A DNA stretch of 64,000 nucleotides from Quillaja saponaria (Eukaryota; Streptophyta; Magnoliopsida; Fabales; Quillajaceae): NCBI GenBank assembly GCA_029379385.1, contig CM055605.1, positions 6,049,001-6,113,000 of the forward strand, read 5' to 3'. The notes under the pieces were generated by a model, which made no database searches, was not told the DNA's origin, and saw only the letters and a list, made by a program, of their open reading frames with translations. The translations under genes and the position numbers were made by a program. Position 1 is the stretch's first letter; the number at the start of each line of letters is the position of its first letter. This document shows, one piece after another, positions 1 through 10,484 of this stretch.

Positions 1-535
1 AATTTAAATATATATGTATATTTTATAATATGAGACCATAAATGTCTTGTGGCTTTTATAACAATATAGATATGTTTATAGGTACTTTTTTACAAATTTG
101 TATGTTAGTGCCTAGTGGAAATTAACTTTGCCGATTTGTTTGAATTTAAATTTTTATTGTAAATCATTAGTATGATTGCTGATTAATGTGTTAATAAACA
201 CTTAAAAGAAAATTGTTAATAGTATGCCGATTTCATTTATTACATAATTCATTATAAATTGCCAAATGATATGACTATTTGTCTCTCCTTCGTTAATTTT
301 AATATTTAAGCTAATTAAAAGCATAAGAAACAAAATAAAAAATAAAAAAATTATACTTTGTTGAAGTTTTTTCTTTCTCCACCTTTGACATAGTTATAAA
401 ATTAGTTTAATTAGAATATGTGTGTACAAAATAAAATCTTTATAAATTTGTTAATATCGACATTGATGGCTGTCTTTGAATACTGAGAGAGTTAATTAGT
501 TAAAGTGCGTGTTGATGTGATATAACTGACCGTAA

Positions 536-540
<5 letters not shown>

Positions 541-571
<31 letters not shown>
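541..571. repeat. (TA)n microsatellite
   Basis: About 31 bases of uninterrupted TA dinucleotide in the intergenic region. Confidence 0.95.
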
Positions 572-574
<3 letters not shown>

Positions 575-1036
575 TGCATATGAGTAATATCATGTCTTTT
601 TGTGTTCCTTCTACACCGTATACAACGGTGTTTAATTAAGTAGCAAATAGTTATTTTCACACTAAAAATTATTTGTTTTTTTAATTAAATACAAGCTTAG
701 TCCCTCACTTCCCAATTAATTATCTTATTTAATTATATATATATATATTAGTTTGGTCAAAGTCTTGCAAATTTACTTTTTTATTTGGTTAACTTGTGCA
801 AAATATCATTCAACAATTTAAGACCCGAACGTTCATGGTCATACAGAAAACTCAATATGGATTTGATCACTTGATTATTTACTCTTTTCTTTTCATATAT
901 TTATCACTTTTGCCATTGGGCTGCATGTGAAAATAATTTTTTTTAACAATTAAGGTGACAATATCCTTCATATATGTGTACAAATTATTATTATTTCAAT
1001 AAGAACATTGGACTCATAGTATCATATAACAATTGT

Positions 1037-1156
1037 ATGTAGGATATCTTTCAGGTACAAATTTGTAAAATTAACTCAAAAAAAAAAATAATATGTAGGA
1101 TATCTTTTAGGTACAAATTTCATACAAATGTAAAATTAACTCAAAAAAAAAATAAT
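1037..1156. repeat. Imperfect tandem repeat, two units
   Basis: Two adjacent copies (1037-1092 and 1093-1156), each starting ATGTAGGATATCTTT and ending in an A-run followed by ATAAT or AATAAT. The second copy has a small insertion. Looks like a local slippage or tandem duplication, with no coding content. Confidence 0.85.
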
Positions 1157-1924
1157 CACACATACGTTGTTGATAGTGAGAAGTACTTGAACTAAGATAT
1201 CATCTATACTAATTGACGAATAATCATGTATGTCAAGATTTTGTGCTCTTTTCATTAATTTTATAGGTTCAAATTTTTTAGGGAGGTCACGGAGAGTAAA
1301 AATCCTCATAAACTTTCTAGTTTTGTCGTCAATGACTTGTTTTTAACCGAACCAAATATATAAATTAGTCAAGATGTGAGTAAATTAGACTGGACACAAC
1401 TAGTCTCTTATTTCCTTTATATTAATATATACATACTAAAAAGTAACTCATGTGCTTGAAATTATTTTTTCATATATATTGATGTTATGTCATTGTAAAA
1501 AATTATACAATGCACATGTATATGGTTAAACCATAAAATCTTCCTACTTAAAAAACTATAAATACTAATAGGAAACTTTATTTGAATAGATTTATCTAAC
1601 GAGTATTCTAAGGACACTTGTTAAGATTCTATAAATATAGATTTTGTATCATTTATTACGATAATTGACTATAATTTAATGTTATTTAATGTAACTTGTT
1701 ACTTTAGAAAGTTTCAATTTCTCTTAACATGTTGATTTAGTAAGATAAGAATATAAAGGCATTGAAAGTTCAAAAGGAAAAGCATCTAAAGTAGTAATTA
1801 CTCATATACAATTTGCAGTAAAATTAAACAACGGTCGAGCTTCAAGTGCAAGAACAATATAAAAACATTTATATTATCTACAAAAGAGGAATATGCATGG
1901 TTTCTAGTTCTGCTAAAGTGGCAT

Positions 1925-2100
1925 AATTAAGAATATAGAGAGATTGTTTATGGTAGATGAAAATTATGTGGAGATAATGAAAGTAAGAATATTGTGTAAG
2001 GAATATGGGGAGATTGGTTATCAGAGAATTTTATTTGTGGAGCTAGTGAAAGTATGAATTGAATGAGCTAGGAATATAGAGAGATTAAAAATTGTAAAAG
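1925..2100. repeat. Degenerate threefold repeat, about 70-bp period
   Basis: The phrase GGAATATRGRGAGATT recurs three times, near 1930, 1998 and 2070, with related text between (for example AGTGAAAGTA-like blocks). It is an old, decayed tandem repeat; origin not recognised. Confidence 0.55.
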
Positions 2101-2744
2101 ATGCATGACAAGATATGATTCATATATATATATGGGATTTCATTATTATTTCATTTTGTCAACTATGAAAAAAAAATTGTGATCAACCCGTTCTTAGTTT
2201 AACTTGATCAATTAATTGTTATCTCAACTAATAATAGTATTAACATTCGAATTTTGAAGATTTTGAGGATGCATGCCATTTATATTTAATATTATCACCT
2301 AAAACTACTCCCTCAAATTAAAACCAAAATGTTGTTTCTTCTCTAAAATTTTTGAAAAAAATTTTGCTGTTAGCAAAAATCAACTAATTGCTATATAGTT
2401 CAACCGGCAAATTTCAATCAGTTAGAAATCAATTTAAAATTTAATGTTTGAAGGTAATATTGGTAAGTTAGCTTCAAAATTACAACTTTTACCTTTGATT
2501 TCCTATGCCTTTATTATTAGAATTTTTATGAAGTCAATCACCACAAACCTGAACATGGACATAAAATAGCTCAATCATGCATGAAGAGAATAGACAAAGA
2601 CCTTTGATTATTTTAGTACTTCATGGTCAGAATGGAAGAGAATAAAAAAAAGGTATTGGCTAGAAACTAGAATCTATTATTAATTAATTAATTAAAAAAG
2701 CTAAAAAATCCCACTTGTATTATTCATCTATCAGTGTCATCCTC

Positions 2745-2751
2745 TATAAAT
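2745..2751 (+). promoter_or_regulatory. TATA box of the 65-aa gene
   Basis: TATAAAT lies about 120 bases before the ATG at 2868, at a sensible distance for a transcription start near 2775-2785. This is inferred from sequence alone. Confidence 0.5.
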
Positions 2752-2867
2752 TTGTGTCTTTATGCTTCACTTGCAATTAGAACTCATAGTCAATCATATG
2801 ATCTGATTCTGAGTTAGAAGGAGAAAATCAGCAAGAAATTTTCTGCATTTGCTTATCACATCTTATC

Positions 2868-3237
2868 ATGACAATAAGAGCTCTGATTCAACTTCCGAAA
2901 CTAGTCAACCGATCAAATAATTTTCTCGCTCGGTTAGTCAATTTTTCTTTGATTTATATTTAGTTTACTTTTTGTGTTTTATCTTAATTTAATGATTTTG
3001 TATTGAGATCTTAAGTAAATTTATATGTATGTGAAAGATCAGATTCTCGTGCACGTAATATTTTGAATTGATTTTCTATTCTTTTATGGGTTTGAATTGA
3101 TCAGATCAAAACTAGCTGCACCACCACCAAGGCCAAAGATAAGTGATGGAAAAGGAGGAAAAGTTCATGGAACAAGAAGGACATGGACTCTTGTAGATGA
3201 GAAGGCGATTACCAACAGTAACTCAAAGAATCAATGA
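2868..3237 (+). CDS. Small basic protein of 65 aa, two exons, function unknown
   Basis: Exons 2868-2932 and 3105-3237, joined by a GT-AG intron of 172 bases (donor GTTAGT, acceptor TTGATCAG). The join splits an arginine codon and gives an open frame of 66 codons including TGA. The product starts MTIRALIQLPKLVNRS and ends in a polar tail. It is rich in Lys, Arg and Pro (a KLAAPPPRPK stretch) and has a GKGGKVHGTRRTWTL segment. There is no membrane segment; the amphipathic Arg-rich, acid-poor N terminus could be an organelle presequence, but that is a guess. A TATA box and leader precede it. I do not recognise the family. The conserved-looking splice sites and the single clean frame across the intron argue for a real gene. 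Confidence 0.6.
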
Positions 3238-4076
3238 GAAAGATATATATAGTCATGCAGCTGTTTTTAATGAGTTTGGTTAACAATATTTTGTTTTATG
3301 AATTAGATGTATAATACAATTACCTTAAAAATATTGTCTTTGATACATATGCATTTCCCATTTCATCTTCTATTGTCTATTGTCTATAATTAATGCAAGA
3401 GTTCTAATTAATTTGATTTTGGTTTGTGAATCTCATCTCGCATGGTACTTATTGGTCTTATCAAGTTGTTATTATTATTATTTTTAATGTATTAATTAAT
3501 TCACTTATCACGTTCAATTTACATTGAATGTTGAAAGTTTAAATCAAATTTATATCAATCCGCTAATAAACACAAATTATATATAAATCTAGAAAATAAA
3601 TATAAGTATTATTTAACAAAAATAGATCAAATTTTACTTATTTTAAACTATTCTTGGATTTAATTTTTTTGACTTGTATCATATTTTGGTCAAATCAGTT
3701 AGATTATTATATATATTTTTTTGGTTTCCTAGAAATAAATCTCTATAAGTTACTAAGTATGGAAAGACTATTTGTTTTGATATATAAAAATAATATAATT
3801 ATTGATTTTGTCTAAAATAGACTATTTCAAATTCGAACATTTAGCATTTTCCTGAAATTACAATTCAGTGCAACCAATCAATTGTAATAAACTCTATAAT
3901 ATTATGTTGCTGATAAAAGTGATATCGCAGTACCTTATTATCCTTATTGGTCCTATTGTATGCCAAACGAACCCCTTATGTTTTGGTGAGTCTTCAACTC
4001 TCCTTCCCATTTCTATCACTGCCTTAGACTGGACCCTCAAATCTCCCAAAAACCCTCAAAGGCTCAAACCTAAACC
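3238..4076. other. Intergenic spacer, promoter of the next gene
   Basis: AT-rich spacer with no supported gene. The last 150 bases become C-rich and are the likely 5' leader of the gene at 4077. An overlapping open frame here (3868-4224) runs through that leader out of frame with the real gene and is not supported. Confidence 0.6.
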
Positions 4077-7000
4077 ATGTCTCTGTTCCAAACTCTCCTT
4101 TCGCGCCACTTTTACTCGCTCATCAAGTTCCAAACCCCTCTCCGCATTTCCACAAAAACTCACAAATTTCTTTGTCTTATTCAGAGAACTGTTACGTCTT
4201 CACCTCAACCCAAAGCCCCAGTAGAATCTGAATCTGAGAACAAGGAAAAGAGAAAGCCATTGCATTTGCTCTTTAAGGAAGCCGTGGGATTGTCCGAGAA
4301 AGCAGAAAGTTGTGAAATTGAATGTATAAATGAAAACAACGAGTTGAAGAGGAAATTGAAGGAATTAGAGCAGGAAGTGAAGAGATTGAAATCGAATTCG
4401 ACGAGGAAAGAGTTTGCAAATAAGGGGGAATATAAGAAAAATACCCATAAGAGCTTATCTGCTGTGTTTAAGAATCAGAGTGATAATGGTGAAAGGCGTA
4501 AGGAGGGGAAAAGTGAAGAGGTAGAAGTTCAGAAACAGCTTTCGCCGGAAATGGAAGTATTTGTGAATCATTTGTATATAAAAGGGTATTTTGAAAATGC
4601 CAACTTTATACCTAGGAATAAGTTTGATCCCAGTTGTTTCAGCAGTAGTTATGGCCGGGATTTTATAAAGTTTGCAGCGCAAAGGTTTGGCAAGGATCAC
4701 CAAGAAATTGCTGAGTAAGATAATGAATTCTTACTTTTTATACTTGTGCTCCTGGATTGATATATGGATGGTTGATTTATTGATTTATTTAGTTTATGTA
4801 AAAAAAAGGAAAGGAGTAACATGAAATGGGAAATTTGATTGTTCTTGTCTTCTTCTGTTTCGGAGTAAGTTGGGATTGGGTTTTGTGTGTTTGAGGGAGG
4901 GTGGGTTGTGTTAAAGGGGTTCTTTTCATTTTCTTTTCTCTAAGTAATCTCAATGTGTGGCATGGCTGGAAAATTTCTCAGTCAAGTGACAAGGAAAGGT
5001 TCATGTTGTCTAAATTATCATGTGCTGAAGGAGAATGGGGCAAGAAAAAGAAAATCTTTTCTTCCATTCTCCTCCGTTATCTGCAAAACTAATTAGTGTA
5101 AAATTTCCAAACTTCCATTCCGAAAAACCAATTAGTATTTTCAGTAACATACTTTTAAACATGTATGATTGCCGATCAATGTTTTCAAACATTCAAGTAC
5201 TTTAATATCTAAGTAGAATGATAGCAGGGAAGGGTGGATTGAAGGTTAAAATTATCTCAGTTGTGCTACTTTAATGTGTGTGTCTTTGCTTTGAGGCTGT
5301 TTCTGATGTTGACATAAAATGAGGAGAGCATGTGCTGTAGGTTTTTTTTTCCCCTGATTTCTTACTTTGTATTAAGTTTTGGAGCTACTTTTAGAAGAAC
5401 AAGATCCTTTAAGAAATTCAGTGGCTTAGATACTAATACTACCTATTTCAAATTTCTCTTTCTTTCTGTATCTATTTTTAACATGTTGGCATAATAAACA
5501 CTACAGTTTTTTAAGGAAATTTAGGCAGAAGGCATAAGCCGTATCTTCTTTGTGTCTCATTTTTTCTTGTGGATCTGCTGAAATCTTAACATAAGAGTCC
5601 TGGCAGAAGATACAGTTAAGCTACTGATAAATTATTGCTTTGGTAAGAAAGGAGCTATTTCAAATCTCAATACTATTTATTCTGAGAAAACTTGGTTACC
5701 CTGACTGCCTGATAGACTTGTATTTTATTATTATACTCTGGTTTCTGAATTATCACTTGAAAGCAAAATCAGCACATTGAAGACTATTACACCAGAAGTG
5801 GAACAGTTTATCTTATAAGGTCTCACAACCTTTGTATAATCTTAGATTGAAGTGTTTTAGTTCTGGAAATTGTTAAATGTGTATCCTTGGTAATGGAGAA
5901 AAAGGTACAAGAACTGGATCTTTCCAGAAAGAAGTAGGAATGACCACTGCCAATATGATGGTTTCCTTAGGTGCTCAGTTGTTGACTCTTTTTATTTATA
6001 ATTACATATGTCATATTAAAAAGAATTCATATTTATGACATTTGTGCAGTACGTTTTTCTGAATTGTAGAACTTTTTCTGATGCATGATGGAGAATGACA
6101 TAAATTGATGTATATAAAGTATCTAGTATTAAAAACGATAGATGAGCTTAAATCATTTTTATTAGGGGAAGAAAAGAATATTGTAAGGTTGAATTTGTTT
6201 TATTCATCACGTAAGTACTATTTATTCTGAGAAAACTTGGTTACCCTGACTACCTGATAGACTTGTATTTTATTATTATGCTCTGGTTTCTGAATTAGCA
6301 CTTGAAAGCAAAATCAGCACATTGAAGACTATTACACCAGAAGTGGAACAGTTTATCTTATAAGGTCTCACAACCTTTGTATAATCTTAGATTGAAGTGT
6401 TTTAGTTCTGGAAATTGTTAAATGTGTATCCTTGGTAATGGAGAAAAAAGGTAGAAGAACTGGATCTTTCCGGAAAGAAGTAGGAATGACCACTGCCAAT
6501 ATGATGGTTCCCTTAGGTGCTCAGTTGTTGACTCTTTTTATTTATAATTACATATATAATATTAAAAAGAAGTCATATTTATGACATTTGTGCAGTACGT
6601 TTTTCTGAATTGTAGAACTTTTTCTGATGCATGATGGAATGACATAAATTGATGTATATAAAGTATCTAGTATTAAAAACGATAGATGAGCTTAAACCAT
6701 TTTTATTAGAGGAAGAAAAGAATATTGTAAGGTTGAATTTATTTTATTCATCACGTAAGTATTGTTGATGGAATAGTTTGGCCAAAAATCATGCTGTGCA
6801 TGTTCGCATAATGAGTTGCAATTATCATTGTCCTACATTTACATTTCTGAGTTTGCTTGTTTGACATTGCCCACACAAACTGATAAGTGACATAATGATA
6901 TGCATTTGATCTAATCTTTTAAACATATATAACAATATAACCTACACCATGACCTTGGTACCTAGGGAAATACGGTAATAAATTTCTGCACTTTCATGTT

Positions 7001-7483
7001 TTGGAGTTTGGTATTCTTGTTGTTGATAATTGCATTTAAAATGTCTTAACATGAAAATGGACTCATAGATGGATGTCAGGAGATGACTTGAAAAGGGTAG
7101 TAGTCTTTGGCTGCCCTTCACTTGACAATAAGTGCGTTTTTGCTGCGAAGAGGCTGCGGAAATTTTTTGAAATCCAAGAAGCTGCTGTAAGCAAAGTTCT
7201 CCTGACCATGAAGATTACTACCATCTCTACTAACCTTTGACCTTAACAAAATTGTGTTCACCAACAGGTTTGCAGCAAATGCGTGTTAAAACAGTCGTGC
7301 AAGTTTGTGAACTATGAGCTGAAGCATGAAAAAACGAAGACATTGAGTCTGAATACTGTTATGAGGGTTATTACTTCCTATGCTTTGGAATTAATGCCTC
7401 CTCAGCTGGTGGTGCCTGATGAGGTAAAAGCTTCTGTCAGTCAATTGCTGAAGGAAGCTATGAAACTGAGTAAAACTACCTAA
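4077..7483 (+). CDS. Probable organellar protein with VAR3/OZ-like conserved domain, no RanBP2 finger
   Basis: Three exons: 4077-4714, 7069-7186 and 7268-7483. They join in frame to 324 codons (323 aa). Residues 1-45 are basic and Ser/Thr-rich with few acidic residues, like a mitochondrial or plastid transit peptide. Residues 79-105 form a charged coiled coil (NELKRKLKELEQEVKRLK). Residues 155-300 are the conserved part: it contains RDFIKFAAQRFGKDHQEIAEW, split by the first intron, then FGCPSL, KRLRKFFEIQE and a C-x2-C-x5-C cluster at residues 254-263 (CSKCVLKQSC). From memory, this block precedes the RanBP2 zinc fingers of plant VAR3/organelle-zinc-finger (OZ) proteins, which act in organelle RNA editing. 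The fingers themselves are absent here, so the product may be a short relative and its function is not known. Intron 1 is 2.35 kb and carries a tandem duplication. Confidence 0.8.
5671..6759. repeat. 545-bp direct tandem duplication inside an intron
   Basis: Unit 1 is 5671-6215 and unit 2 is 6216-6759. Both begin TACTATTTATTCTGAGAAAA and end in TTCATCACGTAAG, and they match closely along their length with scattered substitutions and 1-4 base indels. The array lies wholly in intron 1 of the 4077-7483 gene, so splicing should not be affected. Confidence 0.95.
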
Positions 7484-9060
7484 GACTGCTCCAGGATCTA
7501 ATCAATGCATCCAGTTTAATTGAAACTATTCACATTGTAATTGCTTTTTCGCTCAATCTTTCTTGAAGCATTCTCTGTTAATTCGTTAGTCTATTTTGCA
7601 ATGTCAACACTGATAATTAGTGATCCCTCTCTCACTCCTTCACACCCCTCTACAGACATAACATTAACAAGTACACATATTCTCATACAAACTTAATATT
7701 ATTAAATGATGCTGACTGCTGAGTTTACGGCAAGAGAATTCAGGTTAGTTGATTGCTTGCAGAGGGCAGGCACAATTGTTCTATTGGATAACCTGCTTAA
7801 TGAAGTGGACTTGCTAGTATTTTTAGATGGGAAATCAAAGTTGTATTTTGTTCTGTTCCAAATTATCTGTTGAAATCTTTATTTCTTATAGCAGTTTCTA
7901 CTGTGTTCGAACTTCAAAGCATTCTCAATGGATACCAAATTTAACATCATTTTGTTTTTAAGTTTGTATCCATGAGGATCTGAAGAGATTTCTTCTTTTT
8001 CTTAACAGATTTTAACAAATGTTTTGTTCTTTGATGCTTCTGGTTGTAAGTTAATTTTCAGTAGGAGGGCTGTGAAGAAGCAAGTCCTCTTTCTGGTGGG
8101 ATTCAAATATGGATCTGATCCCATGTAGGGGTTAGAGTTGTCATTCCAGAAACAACAATCCCAACCATGAAAAGAACAGTACTTTTTATTATAATTATTT
8201 AGAAACTTGTATTACAAGTTGCTAGCAAAACAAAAAACAGAAGTTTGCATCTGTCCATTGTCTCTGTTTTGTCTCTAAATCCGCGTGAAAAGACCAAATC
8301 AAAACAAATGAGGGTGAGATAAAGAAGCAAAAGTAATCACGCACCAAAGTTTCAAACAACAATTAGTTTAGTAGCGCTGACTGGTCTCTTCCCTCACTTT
8401 TGCATGTGCTTCGGTTTCTTTGCCCTTTGTCTAAAGAAAATTGCTACTCAAACCAGCATTGCTCGTACGTGATTCCACGTGCTTTCATTAATTGAAAGCT
8501 TAAGCTAAAATGTTTTTTTTTGGTTTAGTTACAAAATCTTAGTTAATAAATTTTAGAAGATATAATTATTTTCAAACTAAAATGAAAATAGTTGTTATTA
8601 ACTTAAGAATGAATCCACAAAAAGTTATTCATTGTAGTGAGATATTGTTTTAATTGAGAATTTATTCAATATAAATATTTTTTTTTACAAGTATTTTTCT
8701 TTGTGAATCTACTTATTTAAGATTCATAATTATCTTATACTATAAATATTTTTTATAAATTTAAACTCTATATTTATATTAAAAAAGTTCCAAAAATCAC
8801 TAAAATAAAACGTGTTTTACATATTTTTATAAAGGGATGACAGCCTTGAGTTTAACTTTAACAAGTTTGATTTGATTTACTAAAAAAAATTTCATCAAAA
8901 TCAAACTATAATTTATATTATTATGATTTATGTATTTAATATTTTCGAATTAAATTTATATAAAATAATTTTCATTATCCGCGAGTCTTTGCCACGCTTA
9001 TGTTAGATAGGTGGACTCGATACAATTTGGAGAGTGGGACCCATGAGGTCATGCTAAGGC
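7484..9060. other. Intergenic region without a supported gene
   Basis: The start is the 3' UTR of the preceding gene. The rest is AT-rich with no exon that I can support. A CACGTG motif sits at 8476-8481, apart from the denser cluster further right. Confidence 0.6.
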
Positions 9061-9067
9061 ATGGGAT

Positions 9068-9287
9068 CACGTGAAAGAGGCAGCATGTATAGTGTAGCAA
9101 CCAGCATCATCGTGAGCTGCCCCCCCAACTTCTATTCACATCAAGACCGATCACGCGGGTCAGTCATCTTACACGTGCGCCAAAACTCTGACACGTGCTC
9201 CTTTTACTCCGTCTCATTGGATATTCACGTACAGAGACGGTTATGGCACGAGATATAGAAGTCCCGCCACGTGGCTCTTTTACGTCA
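9068..9287. promoter_or_regulatory. G-box cluster upstream of the BEH4-like gene, with one BR-response element
   Basis: Four perfect CACGTG palindromes lie within 206 bases (9068, 9172, 9192 and 9268), plus a TACGTCA element at 9281. The 9172 box overlaps CGTGCG at 9174-9179, which fits the brassinosteroid-response element CGTG[T/C]G bound by BZR1/BES1 proteins. The stretch is also locally GC-richer than its flanks. A TATA-like TTATTTAAAC follows near 9300. The cluster is 1.2-1.4 kb before the BEH4-like ATG; it may be a distal control region of that gene or mark a separate, unseen transcript. G-boxes are bound by bZIP, bHLH/PIF and BZR1-type factors. Confidence 0.65.
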
Positions 9288-9300
9288 CAGTTGGTTACCT

Positions 9301-10484
9301 TATTTAAACGAAACACTGTTTTCTATTCTTACTTTATGTGATTCTTAACTAATTGTTTTATTTACCCTTATATGTGATCCTTATCTACGATAATACCCTT
9401 TCAATTGAGCTTCAAACTTTCAACCTTCGGGTCAAAGAAAACAAATAGAAGAAGATGCGATATGAATTATAAAATGCCCAATTCAGGAACATTTTGGATA
9501 GAAGTAATTCTAAATATTAAATTAATTTTTGGATTTTTTCAAAATGGCCACTATTTGAATATGTGTGAACTCGATAGCAACCACATTGAGATAAGTAAGA
9601 GATGATTATTATTATTGTTAAAATCTAATAAAGATGATAATAATTATTTTAAAAAATTATAAAAAAAAGGCAATTACCCTTACCGAGAAATGTTATAAAT
9701 AATAATAAAATCTGTCAACAATAACACAATTTAAAGAATCAAAAACATGGACAAATGTTTGCTAACATGATTTTAATTATAATTTTTTTTATAATTCAAA
9801 TCCGTAAATTATAATTCTAAATCTAAATGTCCCTTGACTTTTTACACGGTCTCTTGACTATCTCCAATCAATGGCATATTTGTAATTTGATCAACTCATT
9901 CTGGATAATTATTAAGTTCCCTAAACTTATTTGGTCCCTTTCCCCTCAAATTCCCCCATCCACTCCCTAAATTTTTGCTTTTCTCGCTTCTGTATTCACA
10001 TTTTCCCGGGTTTTTACTCCGTTGAACCACTCCGGTTTTCTCCGATCACTTTTCCGGCGAATATTTTTCCCGTCTCTCAATCCTAGCCAGCTCCTCAGCT
10101 CACAACCATAGATCTCCTCAGATCACCAGCTAAATCTCAGCAACGCCGGTTTGATCTTCGTCCCCTTCGACGTCGTTTCACTTCCATTCTAAAGATCTAA
10201 AGCTAGAAAGCTCAGTTCGCAACTCCATCAAATTCAACTAAAAGTTTAATTCATATTTCTTATGTTCTTCATGTCGTTGTAGTCGGATTCGTTAGCTCAG
10301 AGGTGTAAATTGGTCAGTTGGGTTTTCCGTAAAACGCTATCGTTTATCAGTTTTCAGAGCAAATTGTGAAGCGGTTTTTGCTTATAGAAGCTTTTGAATT
10401 TCCTGATCAAGGTTATAGTTGGGTTTCCTTCGAATTACTCTTCTCTCAGTTTTTTTTTTTCTTCACAATTTTGGTCTGAGAGGT
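9301..10484. other. Intergenic spacer and long 5' leader of the BEH4-like gene
   Basis: AT-rich up to about 9940, then C/T-rich and GC-richer from about 9950 to 10484, typical of a long plant 5' UTR. The leader holds a short upstream frame at 10262 (ATG, 6 codons, TAG). Open frames that run into the gene from 10394 and 10419 start with TTG, not ATG, so the first in-frame ATG is 10485. Confidence 0.6.

Larger units (their letters stand above)
1..2867. other. AT-rich intergenic region, no gene seen
   Basis: Very AT-rich sequence with stop codons in all frames and no exon-like stretch that I could support. It holds a TA microsatellite, a short imperfect tandem repeat and a degenerate threefold repeat, listed separately. 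The last 150 bases are the likely promoter and leader of the small gene at 2868. Confidence 0.7.

Noticed and set aside
3868..4224. Open frame of 118 codons before and over the 4077 gene
   Set aside because: Different frame from the real protein, no ATG-based support, low-complexity composition; overlaps the leader and transit-peptide exon.
9061..9258. Open frame over the G-box cluster
   Set aside because: Short, no known domain; the DNA is better explained as a regulatory stretch with repeated CACGTG.
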